A stretch of DNA of 6,135 nt, from positions 1-6,135 of the forward strand of contig JAQIBW010000060.1 of the NCBI GenBank assembly GCA_027858865.1, in the 5' to 3' direction. The DNA is from Sulfurimonas sp. (lineage in GTDB: Bacteria > Campylobacterota > Campylobacteria > Campylobacterales > Sulfurimonadaceae). The notes below the pieces were generated by a model. That model had not been told where the DNA came from, made no database searches, and saw only the letters and a program-made list of their open reading frames with translations. Positions 1-5,692 of the stretch are shown here, one piece after another. The first letter of the stretch is position 1. Each line of letters begins with the position of its first letter. Position numbers and translations under genes: made by a program.

Positions 1-552
1 TATATTGAGGGTTATTTAAGAGCTTCAACTTGTCATCCTTTTACTCGTGCTAACAATAAAGACACTATTGGTTACAACTTACCGGCAATCATTCACCTTG
101 ATATAGTTGAAGGTGATAAGATAGATATAGAATACGCTGCTAAAGGTGGCGGTAGTGAGAATGTATCTCGTGCAAGAGTTTTTCCACCTGCAGCTGGAAA
201 GCAGGGTGTAATTGACTATGTAAGAGAGTGTATCTCAGATGCCGGTCCAAATCCTTGTCCTCCACTTACAGTTGGTGTTGGAATTGGTGGAACATTTGAA
301 AAAGCTGTAATCAGTTCTAAGCATGCGTTATTTCGTAACATAGGTTCTGTAAATGAAGATCCTGAAATGGCTGAGTTGGAAGATACTATTAAACTAGAAC
401 TTAATAAACTAGGAATCGGTACTATGGGTATGGGTGGAACAGAGACTGTTTTAGCTGTACATATTGAATCAAACCCGTGTCACATTGCTTCTTTACCTGT
501 TTCGGTAAATGTACAATGTCATAGTTCACGTCATACACACATCACTATATAA
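1..552 (+). CDS. Fumarate hydratase class I, alpha subunit (3' part, start outside window)
   Basis: This frame is open from base 1 to the TAA at 550-552, giving 183 residues of a protein that begins upstream of the window. The family catalyses reversible hydration of fumarate to malate in the cytoplasm, using an oxygen-sensitive [4Fe-4S] cluster. Visible family motifs are GYLRAS followed by HPFTR near the start, AAKGGGSEN, GPNPCPP, VGVGIGGTFEKA, the LGIGTMGMGG stretch and a C-terminal NVQCHSSRH. Two of the three expected cluster cysteines are present: the NPCPP Cys (codon 256-258) and the QCH Cys (codon 517-519). The first should lie upstream, outside the window. The intact alpha subunit is usually about 280 residues, so roughly the first third is missing. 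It is followed after 9 bases by the beta subunit, as expected for the split two-subunit form. L-tartrate dehydratase alpha is a close relative, but the neighbouring TCA-cycle genes favour fumarase. The ATG at 367 is internal, not the start. Confidence 0.93.
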   Translation, partial: YIEGYLRASTCHPFTRANNKDTIGYNLPAIIHLDIVEGDKIDIEYAAKGGGSENVSRARVFPPAAGKQGVIDYVRECISDAGPNPCPPLTVGVGIGGTFEKAVISSKHALFRNIGSVNEDPEMAELEDTIKLELNKLGIGTMGMGGTETVLAVHIESNPCHIASLPVSVNVQCHSSRHTHITI

Positions 553-561
553 AGGAAAACT

Positions 562-1119
562 ATGAGTAAAACATATCATTTAACAACTCCACTAAGTGAT
601 GAAACTGTTTCAGAGTTACACAGTGGTGATATTGTGTATTTGAGTGGTATTATTTATACTGCAAGAGATGCAGCACACAAAAGATTGGTTGACTTACTTG
701 ATGAAGGTAAAGAACTTCCTTTTGATGTTAAAGGTGCTGTAATATATTTCGTTGGTCCAACACCACCTAAACCAGGTGACCCTATTGGAAGTGCAGGTCC
801 AACTACATCTTACCGTATGGATTCTTATTCCCCTCGTTTAATAGCAGAGGGCTTAAAAGGAATGATAGGTAAGGGTAAAAGAAATAAAGATGTTACAGAT
901 GCTTGCGAAAAACACAAGGCTGTATATTTTGGTGCTACTGGTGGAGCCGGTGCACTTTTGGGTAAACAGATTAAGAGTGCAGAAGTTATCGCTTATGAGG
1001 AGCTAGGTCCAGAAGCAGTTAGAAAACTAGAAGTAGTTGACTTTCCTGTAACTGTAATTAATGATACTCATGGTGCTGATTTATACAAAATAGGTCGTGC
1101 ACAATATGAAGTTAAATAG
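562..1119 (+). CDS. Fumarate hydratase class I, beta subunit
   Basis: This is a complete 185-residue protein, the normal size for the separate beta subunit of two-component class I fumarase, equivalent to the C-terminal domain of single-chain forms. It pairs with the upstream alpha subunit to complete the active site for fumarate/malate interconversion. Family motifs in order are LSGIIYTARDAAHKR (about 28-41), IYFVGPTPPKPGDPIGSAGP (61-80), TTSYRMD (81-87), MIGKGKR (101-107), YFGATGGAGALL and a late NDTHGADLY. By analogy with the Leishmania class I fumarase, Arg36, Thr81, Arg85 and Lys104 are the likely substrate-binding or catalytic residues; this assignment is from memory. The ATG is preceded by AAAGGA at 551-556, which overlaps the alpha-subunit stop, so the two genes are almost certainly cotranscribed. 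L-tartrate dehydratase beta is the alternative, made less likely by sucCD directly downstream. Confidence 0.94.
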   Translation: MSKTYHLTTPLSDETVSELHSGDIVYLSGIIYTARDAAHKRLVDLLDEGKELPFDVKGAVIYFVGPTPPKPGDPIGSAGPTTSYRMDSYSPRLIAEGLKGMIGKGKRNKDVTDACEKHKAVYFGATGGAGALLGKQIKSAEVIAYEELGPEAVRKLEVVDFPVTVINDTHGADLYKIGRAQYEVK

Positions 1120-1145
1120 CTTCCATTTTAAAATAAGGAGAATAA

Positions 1146-2318
1146 ATGAATATACATGAATATCAGGCAAAACAAATTTTTGCTAAATACAATATACCAA
1201 CACCTAAAGGTATAATGGTTGAGAGTGTAAAAGCTGCTGTTACAGCTGCAGAGGAGTTAGGTGGTCCTATTTGGGTTGTTAAAGCTCAAATACATGCTGG
1301 TGGTCGTGGTTTAGGCGGTGGTGTTAAGCTAGCTAAATCAATTGATGAAGTAGAGGAGTTAGCTAATGAAATTCTTGGTATGACTTTGGTTACTCATCAA
1401 ACTACTGCTGAAGGTAAGTTAGTTCAAAAACTTTATATTGAAGATGGTGCAGATATCAAAGATGAGTTATATCTTTCTGTTGTTCTTGATAGAAAATCTG
1501 AAATGCCTCTAATTATGGCATCTACAGAGGGTGGTATGGATATTGAAACTGTTGCTGAAAATACTCCAGAAAAAATTATCACAATTCCTGTTGATCCAGC
1601 TATTGGTTTTCAAGGTTTTCATGGTCGTCAACTTGCATTTGGTTTAGGTATTACTGATAAGATTGAGCAAAAGAATATCATTAAGTTTGCAGAAAAACTT
1701 TACAGACTTTATATGGAAAATGATGCAGAGATGATTGAAATCAATCCTCTTGTTAAAACTGCTAAAGGTGTATTCCTTGCTCTTGATGCGAAGATGGGAT
1801 TTGATAATTCTGCTCTTGGAAGACAACCAGAGATTGCTGCTATGCGTGATATTGCTGAAGAAGATGCTGATGAAGTAGAAGCTGCTAAATATGGTCTTTC
1901 TTATGTTGCTCTTGATGGTGAAATTGGTTGTATGGTAAATGGTGCCGGTCTTGCGATGGGGACTATGGATACAATTAACTATATGGGTGGAACTCCGGCT
2001 AACTTTTTAGATGTTGGCGGTAGTGCAAATGCTGAGACTGTTGCAAAAGGTTTTGAAATTATTCTTAAAAATCCTAAAGTTAAGGCTATTTTTGTCAATA
2101 TTTTTGGTGGAATTGTTCGTTGTGACCGTATAGCTAATGGAATTTTAGAAGCTACTAAACTTACAGATGTTAACGTGCCGGTTATTGTTCGTCTTGATGG
2201 AACAAATGCTCCAGAGGCTGCTGAGATACTTAAAAATGCGAATATTCCAAACATTATTGTTGGTAATGATCGAGGTGATGGTGCTGCTAAGGCTGTTGCT
2301 GCTGCGAAAGGAAACTAA
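1146..2318 (+). CDS. sucC: Succinyl-CoA synthetase (ADP-forming), beta subunit
   Basis: This 390-residue protein matches the usual SucC length of about 388. With SucD it interconverts succinate, CoA and ATP with succinyl-CoA, ADP and phosphate. The N-terminal ATP-grasp domain (about 2-230) opens with MNIHEYQAKQIFAKY and contains the KAQIHAGGRGLGGGVKLA nucleotide-binding loop near residues 46-63. The Mg-nucleotide ligands are Asn200 (in EINPLV) and Asp214 (in LALDAKMGFDN), one position offset from E. coli Asn199 and Asp213. The C-terminal ligase domain has Asn265 in MVNGAGLAM and the GGIVRCD loop at 321-327, both at the expected succinate/phosphate site. A strong AAGGAG at 1135-1140 sits 5 bases before the ATG, which fixes the start. 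A 26-base gap separates it from fumarase beta, and its stop overlaps the sucD start. ADP versus GDP preference cannot be told from the sequence alone. Confidence 0.97.
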   Translation: MNIHEYQAKQIFAKYNIPTPKGIMVESVKAAVTAAEELGGPIWVVKAQIHAGGRGLGGGVKLAKSIDEVEELANEILGMTLVTHQTTAEGKLVQKLYIEDGADIKDELYLSVVLDRKSEMPLIMASTEGGMDIETVAENTPEKIITIPVDPAIGFQGFHGRQLAFGLGITDKIEQKNIIKFAEKLYRLYMENDAEMIEINPLVKTAKGVFLALDAKMGFDNSALGRQPEIAAMRDIAEEDADEVEAAKYGLSYVALDGEIGCMVNGAGLAMGTMDTINYMGGTPANFLDVGGSANAETVAKGFEIILKNPKVKAIFVNIFGGIVRCDRIANGILEATKLTDVNVPVIVRLDGTNAPEAAEILKNANIPNIIVGNDRGDGAAKAVAAAKGN

Positions 2319-3190
2319 TGTCAAGTCTAGTAAATAAAGATACAAAAGTAATCGTTCAAGGTTTTACGGGTAAAGAGGGCACTTTTCATGCTGAACAATG
2401 TTTAGCATATGGTACTAAAATAGTAGGCGGTGTTACACCGAATAAAGGTGGTCAAGAGCATCTTGGTAAACCAGTTTTTAATACAGTCTTAGAAGCTGTA
2501 GAAACTACAGGTGCTACAGTTTCTATGATTTTTGTTCCACCTGCATTTGTTGGTGACGCTGTAATGGAAGCTGCTGAAGCAGGAATTAAACTTGCAGTAA
2601 TTATTACTGAAGGTGCTCCAGTTAAAGATATGCAAGCTGCTAAGGCTCATGCGACTAAGCATGGTATGATGACTATCGGGCCGAATTGTCCTGGTATTAT
2701 CACAGCTGAAGAGTGTAAGATTGGTATCATGCCAGGTTCAATTTTCAAAAAAGGTAATGTTGGCCTAATTTCAAAATCAGGTACATTAACTTATGAAGGT
2801 GCAAATCAAGTATGTAATGAAGGTTTCGGAATTACAACAGCTGTTGGTATTGGTGGAGACCCAATTATTGGTCTTTCATATTTGCAAATCTTACCAATGT
2901 TTGAAGCAGATCCAGAGACTGAGGCAATCGTTATGATTGGTGAAATTGGTGGAGATCTTGAGATTCATGCTGAAAAACTAATTATTGAACAATTCACTAA
3001 ACCAGTTGTTGCTTTTATCGCTGGTCAAACTGCGCCTAAAGGTAAAACAATGGGTCATGCAGGTGCTATAGTTAGTGGTAGTGCAGGTACTGCAAAAGAG
3101 AAAATGGAAGCACTTGAAGCTGCTGGCGTAAAAGTTGTAGTTTCTCCTGCAGAAATTGGTAAGGCGATTGCAGAGGTTTTAGGTAAGTAA
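2318..3190 (+). CDS. sucD: Succinyl-CoA synthetase, alpha subunit (CoA-binding, phosphohistidine)
   Basis: This 290-residue protein is the size of E. coli SucD (289). It carries the CoA-binding site and the transiently phosphorylated histidine of succinyl-CoA synthetase. The N-terminal Rossmann-type CoA-binding domain shows VIVQGFTGKEGTFH (11-24) and GGVTPNKGG (37-45). GPNCPGII (121-128) follows, then SKSGTLTYE and GIGGDP in the ligase domain. The active-site His is His247 in MGHAGAI, equivalent to E. coli His246, followed by SGSAGTAKEK. All key elements are intact. The start ATG at 2318 overlaps the sucC stop by one base (TAATG), with AAAGGA at 2307-2312 inside the sucC end as ribosome binding site. 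This suggests translational coupling and 1:1 subunit supply. It is the last gene before the 153-base intergenic region, so it is probably the end of the fum-suc transcription unit. Confidence 0.97.
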   Translation: MSSLVNKDTKVIVQGFTGKEGTFHAEQCLAYGTKIVGGVTPNKGGQEHLGKPVFNTVLEAVETTGATVSMIFVPPAFVGDAVMEAAEAGIKLAVIITEGAPVKDMQAAKAHATKHGMMTIGPNCPGIITAEECKIGIMPGSIFKKGNVGLISKSGTLTYEGANQVCNEGFGITTAVGIGGDPIIGLSYLQILPMFEADPETEAIVMIGEIGGDLEIHAEKLIIEQFTKPVVAFIAGQTAPKGKTMGHAGAIVSGSAGTAKEKMEALEAAGVKVVVSPAEIGKAIAEVLGK

Positions 3191-3198
3191 TTTAACTC

Positions 3199-3263
3199 TT
3201 GTGTGAGCCTCGTAATGTAACAAAAAGTTATATTACGAAGCGCTATGAGCACAATTTATATTT
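3199..3263 (+). terminator. Candidate imperfect hairpin terminator after sucD
   Basis: Starting 8 bases after the sucD stop, CGTAATGTAAC (3211-3221) pairs with GTTATATTACG (3227-3237) across an AAAAA loop, with one G-U pair. The stem can extend outward, with internal loops, through AGC/GCT (3206-3208 with 3242-3244) and TTGTG/CACAA (3199-3203 with 3250-3254). The T-rich run TTTATATTT (3255-3263) follows directly. Position and form fit an intrinsic terminator closing the fum-suc operon. The stem is AT-rich and interrupted, and the T run is broken by As, so it may only attenuate transcription or mark an RNA end. Confidence 0.42.
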
Positions 3264-3267
3264 AAAT

Positions 3268-3273
3268 TATAAA
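3268..3273 (+). promoter_or_regulatory. Candidate -10 element for the oorDABC operon
   Basis: TATAAA lies in the gap before oorD, preceded by a stretch of alternating T and A runs (3255-3267). That arrangement is typical of sigma-70 promoters in Campylobacterota, where a -35 box is often not recognisable, and none is seen here. Initiation would fall near 3280, giving a leader of about 65 bases that contains both downstream inverted repeats. A second TATAAA at 3293-3298 is an equally possible -10 and would start transcription near 3305. Such short matches are common in AT-rich DNA, so this is weak evidence. Confidence 0.28.
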
Positions 3274-3281
3274 AACTTAGC

Positions 3282-3303
3282 TACTCTTTGTTTATAAAGA
3301 GTA
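3282..3303 (+). repeat. Perfect 8-bp inverted repeat in the oorD leader
   Basis: TACTCTTT (3282-3289) and AAAGAGTA (3296-3303) are exact reverse complements around a 6-base loop, GTTTAT. The right arm shares its last two bases with the left arm of the next inverted repeat. The second candidate -10 (3293-3298) lies within it. It could be an RNA hairpin in the oorDABC leader or a protein-binding dyad over the promoter; nothing in the window separates these. Confidence 0.5.
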
Positions 3304-3328
3304 AAGTACAAATTTTATTTGTACTTTA
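3302..3328 (+). repeat. Perfect 12-bp inverted repeat immediately upstream of the oorD ribosome binding site
   Basis: TAAAGTACAAAT (3302-3313) and ATTTGTACTTTA (3317-3328) are exact reverse complements with a TTT centre. The dyad ends 4 bases before the TAGGAG at 3333-3338 that serves oorD. As RNA it would form a 12-bp stem with a tight 3-base loop that leaves the ribosome binding site exposed. As DNA it could be an operator. A 12-bp perfect arm is much longer than expected by chance in so short a gap, even in AT-rich sequence. Confidence 0.62.
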
Positions 3329-3343
3329 ATAATAGGAGAATAA

Positions 3344-3691
3344 ATGGGAACTTTTAAAACACAAAACCCGGGCAACCAACCTGTATGGGTAAATACTAGT
3401 AACTGTAAAGCATGTGATATTTGTGTTTCAGTATGTCCATCAGGTGTACTTGGTATGAAATATGAGTCTACATCAACACTAGGTGCGATGATTTCAATCG
3501 ACAACCCTGAGTCATGTATTGGATGTAATGAGTGTGAACTTACATGTCCTGATTTCGCTATTTATGTAGCAGATAAGCAAGAATATAAAGCGGCTGGATT
3601 TAGCTTTGCAAAACTTACTGATGAAGCTAAAGAACGCCAAGCAGCAATAATTGCAAACAATTATATGTCACTAAACCAAGGAGCTAAATAA
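3344..3691 (+). CDS. oorD: 2-oxoglutarate:acceptor oxidoreductase, delta subunit (2[4Fe-4S] ferredoxin)
   Basis: This 115-residue iron-sulfur protein is the electron-transfer subunit of the four-part 2-oxoglutarate oxidoreductase. It passes electrons between the clusters of the catalytic subunits and external ferredoxin or a similar carrier. Two complete 4Fe-4S motifs are visible: Cys21, 24, 27 and 31 (CKACDICVSVCP) and Cys58, 61, 64 and 68 (CIGCNECELTCP), 37 residues apart. A short N-terminal arm and a roughly 45-residue C-terminal tail flank this core. The ATG has TAGGAG at 3333-3338 before it. It is the first gene of the oor group, and its stop overlaps the oorA start by one base. A generic ferredoxin would look the same in isolation; the assignment rests on oorA, oorB and oorC directly following. 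Confidence 0.93.
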   Translation: MGTFKTQNPGNQPVWVNTSNCKACDICVSVCPSGVLGMKYESTSTLGAMISIDNPESCIGCNECELTCPDFAIYVADKQEYKAAGFSFAKLTDEAKERQAAIIANNYMSLNQGAK

Positions 3692-4824
3692 TGGCAACTA
3701 GAGAAGTAATATCTACAGGAAATGAATTAGCTGCTATTGCAGCTGTTGATGCAGGCTGTATGTTTTTTGGTGGTTATCCATTAACACCATCAAGTGAAGT
3801 AATGCATGTTATTTCTGACCTTTTACCAAAAAAAGGCGGAGTAGCAATACAAATGGAAGATGAAATCGGTGGTATCTGTGCTGTTATTGGTGCAGCTATG
3901 GTTGGTCAGCGTGCATTAACTGCGACCTCAGGTCCTGGTATGTCACTTAAAGCTGAACAACTAGGTCTTGCTCAAATGGCAGAAGTACCTTTAGTTTGTG
4001 TAAATGTTATGCGTGGTGGTCCATCAACTGGTCTTCCAACTCGTGTATCTCAAGGTGATATCCTTCAGTCTAAAAACCCATCACATGGTGATTATAAATC
4101 AATCACATTATGTGCAGGTTCATTAGCTGAGTGTTACACTGAAGTTGTAAGAGCATTCAATATTGCAGATAGATTTATGCAGCCGGTTATTGTTTTACTA
4201 GATGAGACTATCGGTCATATGCATGGTAAAGCTGATCTTCCAACTGTTGAAGAAGTTGAAGCTGGAATAGTTCCAAGAAAAAGATTTGATGGTCCGGCTG
4301 AAGAGTATTTTCCATATGAATGTGAGCATGATCAGCCAGCAGTTCTTAACCCTATGTATGAAGGTTATAGATATCACTTTACTGGTCTTCACCACGATAA
4401 AAATGGTTATCCTACTGAAGAGATTGAAACTTGTAGAAAACTAATCCAAAGATTAGAAGACAAAGTTGCATTACATGAAGATGAAGTTGAATCTTATGAA
4501 GAGTTTATGATGGATGATGCTGAAGTAATGATTGTTGCTTACGGTTCTGTATCACTTGCTGCTAAAGAGTCAATTAGACACTTGAGAAAAGAGGGTATTA
4601 AAGCTGGTTTATTTAGACCAATTACTATCTGGCCTTCTCCAGCAGCAAAAATCAAAGAGCATACTGATAAAATTGAAAAAGTTTTAGTTGTTGAGTTAAA
4701 CATTGGTCAATACCATGGTGAGATTCAAAGAGCAGCTGCGAGACTTGACATAGAAGGTCTTTTCAAAGTAAATGGTAGACCAATATCTCCATATGAGATT
4801 GTAAATAAAGTAAAGGAGTTATAA
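3691..4824 (+). CDS. oorA: 2-oxoglutarate:acceptor oxidoreductase, alpha subunit
   Basis: This 377-residue catalytic subunit belongs to the 2-oxoacid:ferredoxin oxidoreductase superfamily (PFOR domains I and II). With OorB it interconverts 2-oxoglutarate and CoA with succinyl-CoA and CO2, coupled to ferredoxin-type electron transfer. The N-terminal thiamine-pyrophosphate pyrimidine-binding domain shows GGYPLTPSSE (27-36), the acidic MEDE (55-58) expected to contact the cofactor, TATSGPGMSL (78-86) and the substrate-site motif GGPSTGLPTR (109-118). A linker containing HFTGLHHDKNGYPTEE joins it to a transketolase-C-like domain (about 275-377) with VIVAYGSVS and GLFRPITIWP. The motif style is that of the KorA/OorA branch rather than pyruvate oxidoreductase. 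AAGGAG at 3678-3683 precedes an ATG that overlaps the oorD stop (TAATG), which implies coupled translation. Only one base separates it from oorB. Confidence 0.95.
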   Translation: MATREVISTGNELAAIAAVDAGCMFFGGYPLTPSSEVMHVISDLLPKKGGVAIQMEDEIGGICAVIGAAMVGQRALTATSGPGMSLKAEQLGLAQMAEVPLVCVNVMRGGPSTGLPTRVSQGDILQSKNPSHGDYKSITLCAGSLAECYTEVVRAFNIADRFMQPVIVLLDETIGHMHGKADLPTVEEVEAGIVPRKRFDGPAEEYFPYECEHDQPAVLNPMYEGYRYHFTGLHHDKNGYPTEEIETCRKLIQRLEDKVALHEDEVESYEEFMMDDAEVMIVAYGSVSLAAKESIRHLRKEGIKAGLFRPITIWPSPAAKIKEHTDKIEKVLVVELNIGQYHGEIQRAAARLDIEGLFKVNGRPISPYEIVNKVKEL

Positions 4825-4825
4825 G

Positions 4826-5683
4826 ATGGCATTTAATTATGATAAATATTTAAGACTTGAAAAAATGCCAACACTATGGTGTTGGGGTTGTGGTGATGGT
4901 GTTATTCTTAAAGCGTTCGTAAGAGCAATTGAAAAGATGGGTGTAAACCAAGACGACGTATGTGTAGTTTCTGGAATCGGTTGTTCTGGAAGATTTTCAT
5001 CATATGTTGATTTCAATACAGTTCATACAACTCACGGTAGAACTATTGCTTATGCAACTGGTATTAAATTAGCAAAACCAGATAAAATGGTTATATGTGT
5101 TGCTGGTGACGGTGATGCACTAGCTATTGGTGGTAATCACACTATTCACGGTTGTAGAAGAAACATAGATATGACTATGATTATTATCAATAACTTTATC
5201 TATGGTTTAACTAACTCGCAAACTTCTCCAACTACACCAAAAGGTATGTGGACAGTTTCTCAAAAAGCTGGTAATATCGATCCAACTTTTGATACTTGTG
5301 ACTTAGCAATCGCTGCTGGAGCTTCTTTTGTTGCTCGTGAAAGCATGCTTGATCCTAAAAAGTTAGAAAAAATGCTTATTAAAGCAATGGAACACAAAGG
5401 TTTCTCTATGGCGGAAGTACTTTCTAACTGTCATATTAACCTTGGTAGAAAAAACAAAATGGTTTCTGCTATGGAAAACTTAGAGTGGATAGACAGTATT
5501 ACTGCTCCAAAGAAGAAATACGATGCAATGACACCTGAAGAGCAACTTAACATACTTCCTACTGGTATCTTAAAGCAAGATTTAGAAGCTGATGAGTATT
5601 GTGACATGTATGCTGAGATTCAAAAAGTACATCAGGGTGAAAGAAAAGTAATCACTCAAGATGACTTCGCTAAAAAAATATAA
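4826..5683 (+). CDS. oorB: 2-oxoglutarate:acceptor oxidoreductase, beta subunit (TPP-binding, [4Fe-4S])
   Basis: This 285-residue subunit binds the diphosphate end of thiamine pyrophosphate and the catalytic-core [4Fe-4S] cluster. The TPP/Mg motif runs from GDGDALA (94-100) to the INNFIYGLTNSQTSPT stretch (121-136). Likely cluster ligands are Cys19 and Cys22 (LWCWGCGDG), Cys53 (GIGCSGRF) and Cys202 (LSNCHINLG). Their spacing matches what I recall for archaeal 2-oxoacid:ferredoxin oxidoreductase beta subunits. The HTTHGRTIAYATGIKLAKP segment (67-85) is also characteristic of the family. The first pair reads CWGC rather than the commoner CPGC, which I believe is usual in the epsilonproteobacterial branch. 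A strong AAAGGAG at 4812-4818, within the end of oorA, sets the start. Length is normal and no key residue is missing. Confidence 0.95.
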   Translation: MAFNYDKYLRLEKMPTLWCWGCGDGVILKAFVRAIEKMGVNQDDVCVVSGIGCSGRFSSYVDFNTVHTTHGRTIAYATGIKLAKPDKMVICVAGDGDALAIGGNHTIHGCRRNIDMTMIIINNFIYGLTNSQTSPTTPKGMWTVSQKAGNIDPTFDTCDLAIAAGASFVARESMLDPKKLEKMLIKAMEHKGFSMAEVLSNCHINLGRKNKMVSAMENLEWIDSITAPKKKYDAMTPEEQLNILPTGILKQDLEADEYCDMYAEIQKVHQGERKVITQDDFAKKI

Positions 5684-5687
5684 GGAG
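5682..5687 (+). promoter_or_regulatory. oorC ribosome binding site overlapping the oorB stop
   Basis: AAGGAG begins inside the oorB TAA (5681-5683) and lies 5 bases before the ATG at 5693. It fixes the oorC start and indicates that the two cistrons are read from one message. Confidence 0.8.
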
Positions 5688-5692
5688 ACACA

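Noticed and set aside
367..552. A separate small 61-residue gene starting at the ATG at 367
   Set aside because: The same frame is open to base 1, and the upstream residues carry fumarase alpha motifs (AAKGGGSEN, GPNPCPP), so this is the tail of a longer protein.
1120..1145. ATTTTAAAAT palindrome (1125-1134) as a promoter or operator before sucC
   Set aside because: A 10-base AT-only palindrome is expected by chance in this composition, and the 26-base gap is consistent with cotranscription from fumB.
1979..2254. Open reading frame of 91 codons on the minus strand inside sucC
   Set aside because: It lies wholly antisense to a well-conserved sucC, has no family motif, and arises from the codon pattern of the opposite strand.
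3055..3252. Minus-strand open frame of 65 codons across the end of sucD and the intergenic hairpin
   Set aside because: Most of it is antisense to the conserved phosphohistidine region of sucD, and the protein resembles nothing recognisable.
3311..3320. T-rich centre of the 3302-3328 dyad as the tail of a terminator formed by the 3282-3303 stem
   Set aside because: The T run is only four bases (3313-3316), is preceded by an A-rich stretch, and the 8-bp stem is AT-rich and weak, so it would not make a convincing intrinsic terminator.
3292..3504. Minus-strand open frame of 70 codons covering the oorD leader and start
   Set aside because: It is antisense to the ferredoxin cysteine motifs and to the inverted repeats; no recognisable protein features.
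3691..5683. More AGA arginine codons in oorA and oorB than in sucC, as a possible sign of transfer
   Set aside because: CGT is still used in both groups and overall base composition looks the same; the difference, judged by eye, is too small to suggest a different origin.
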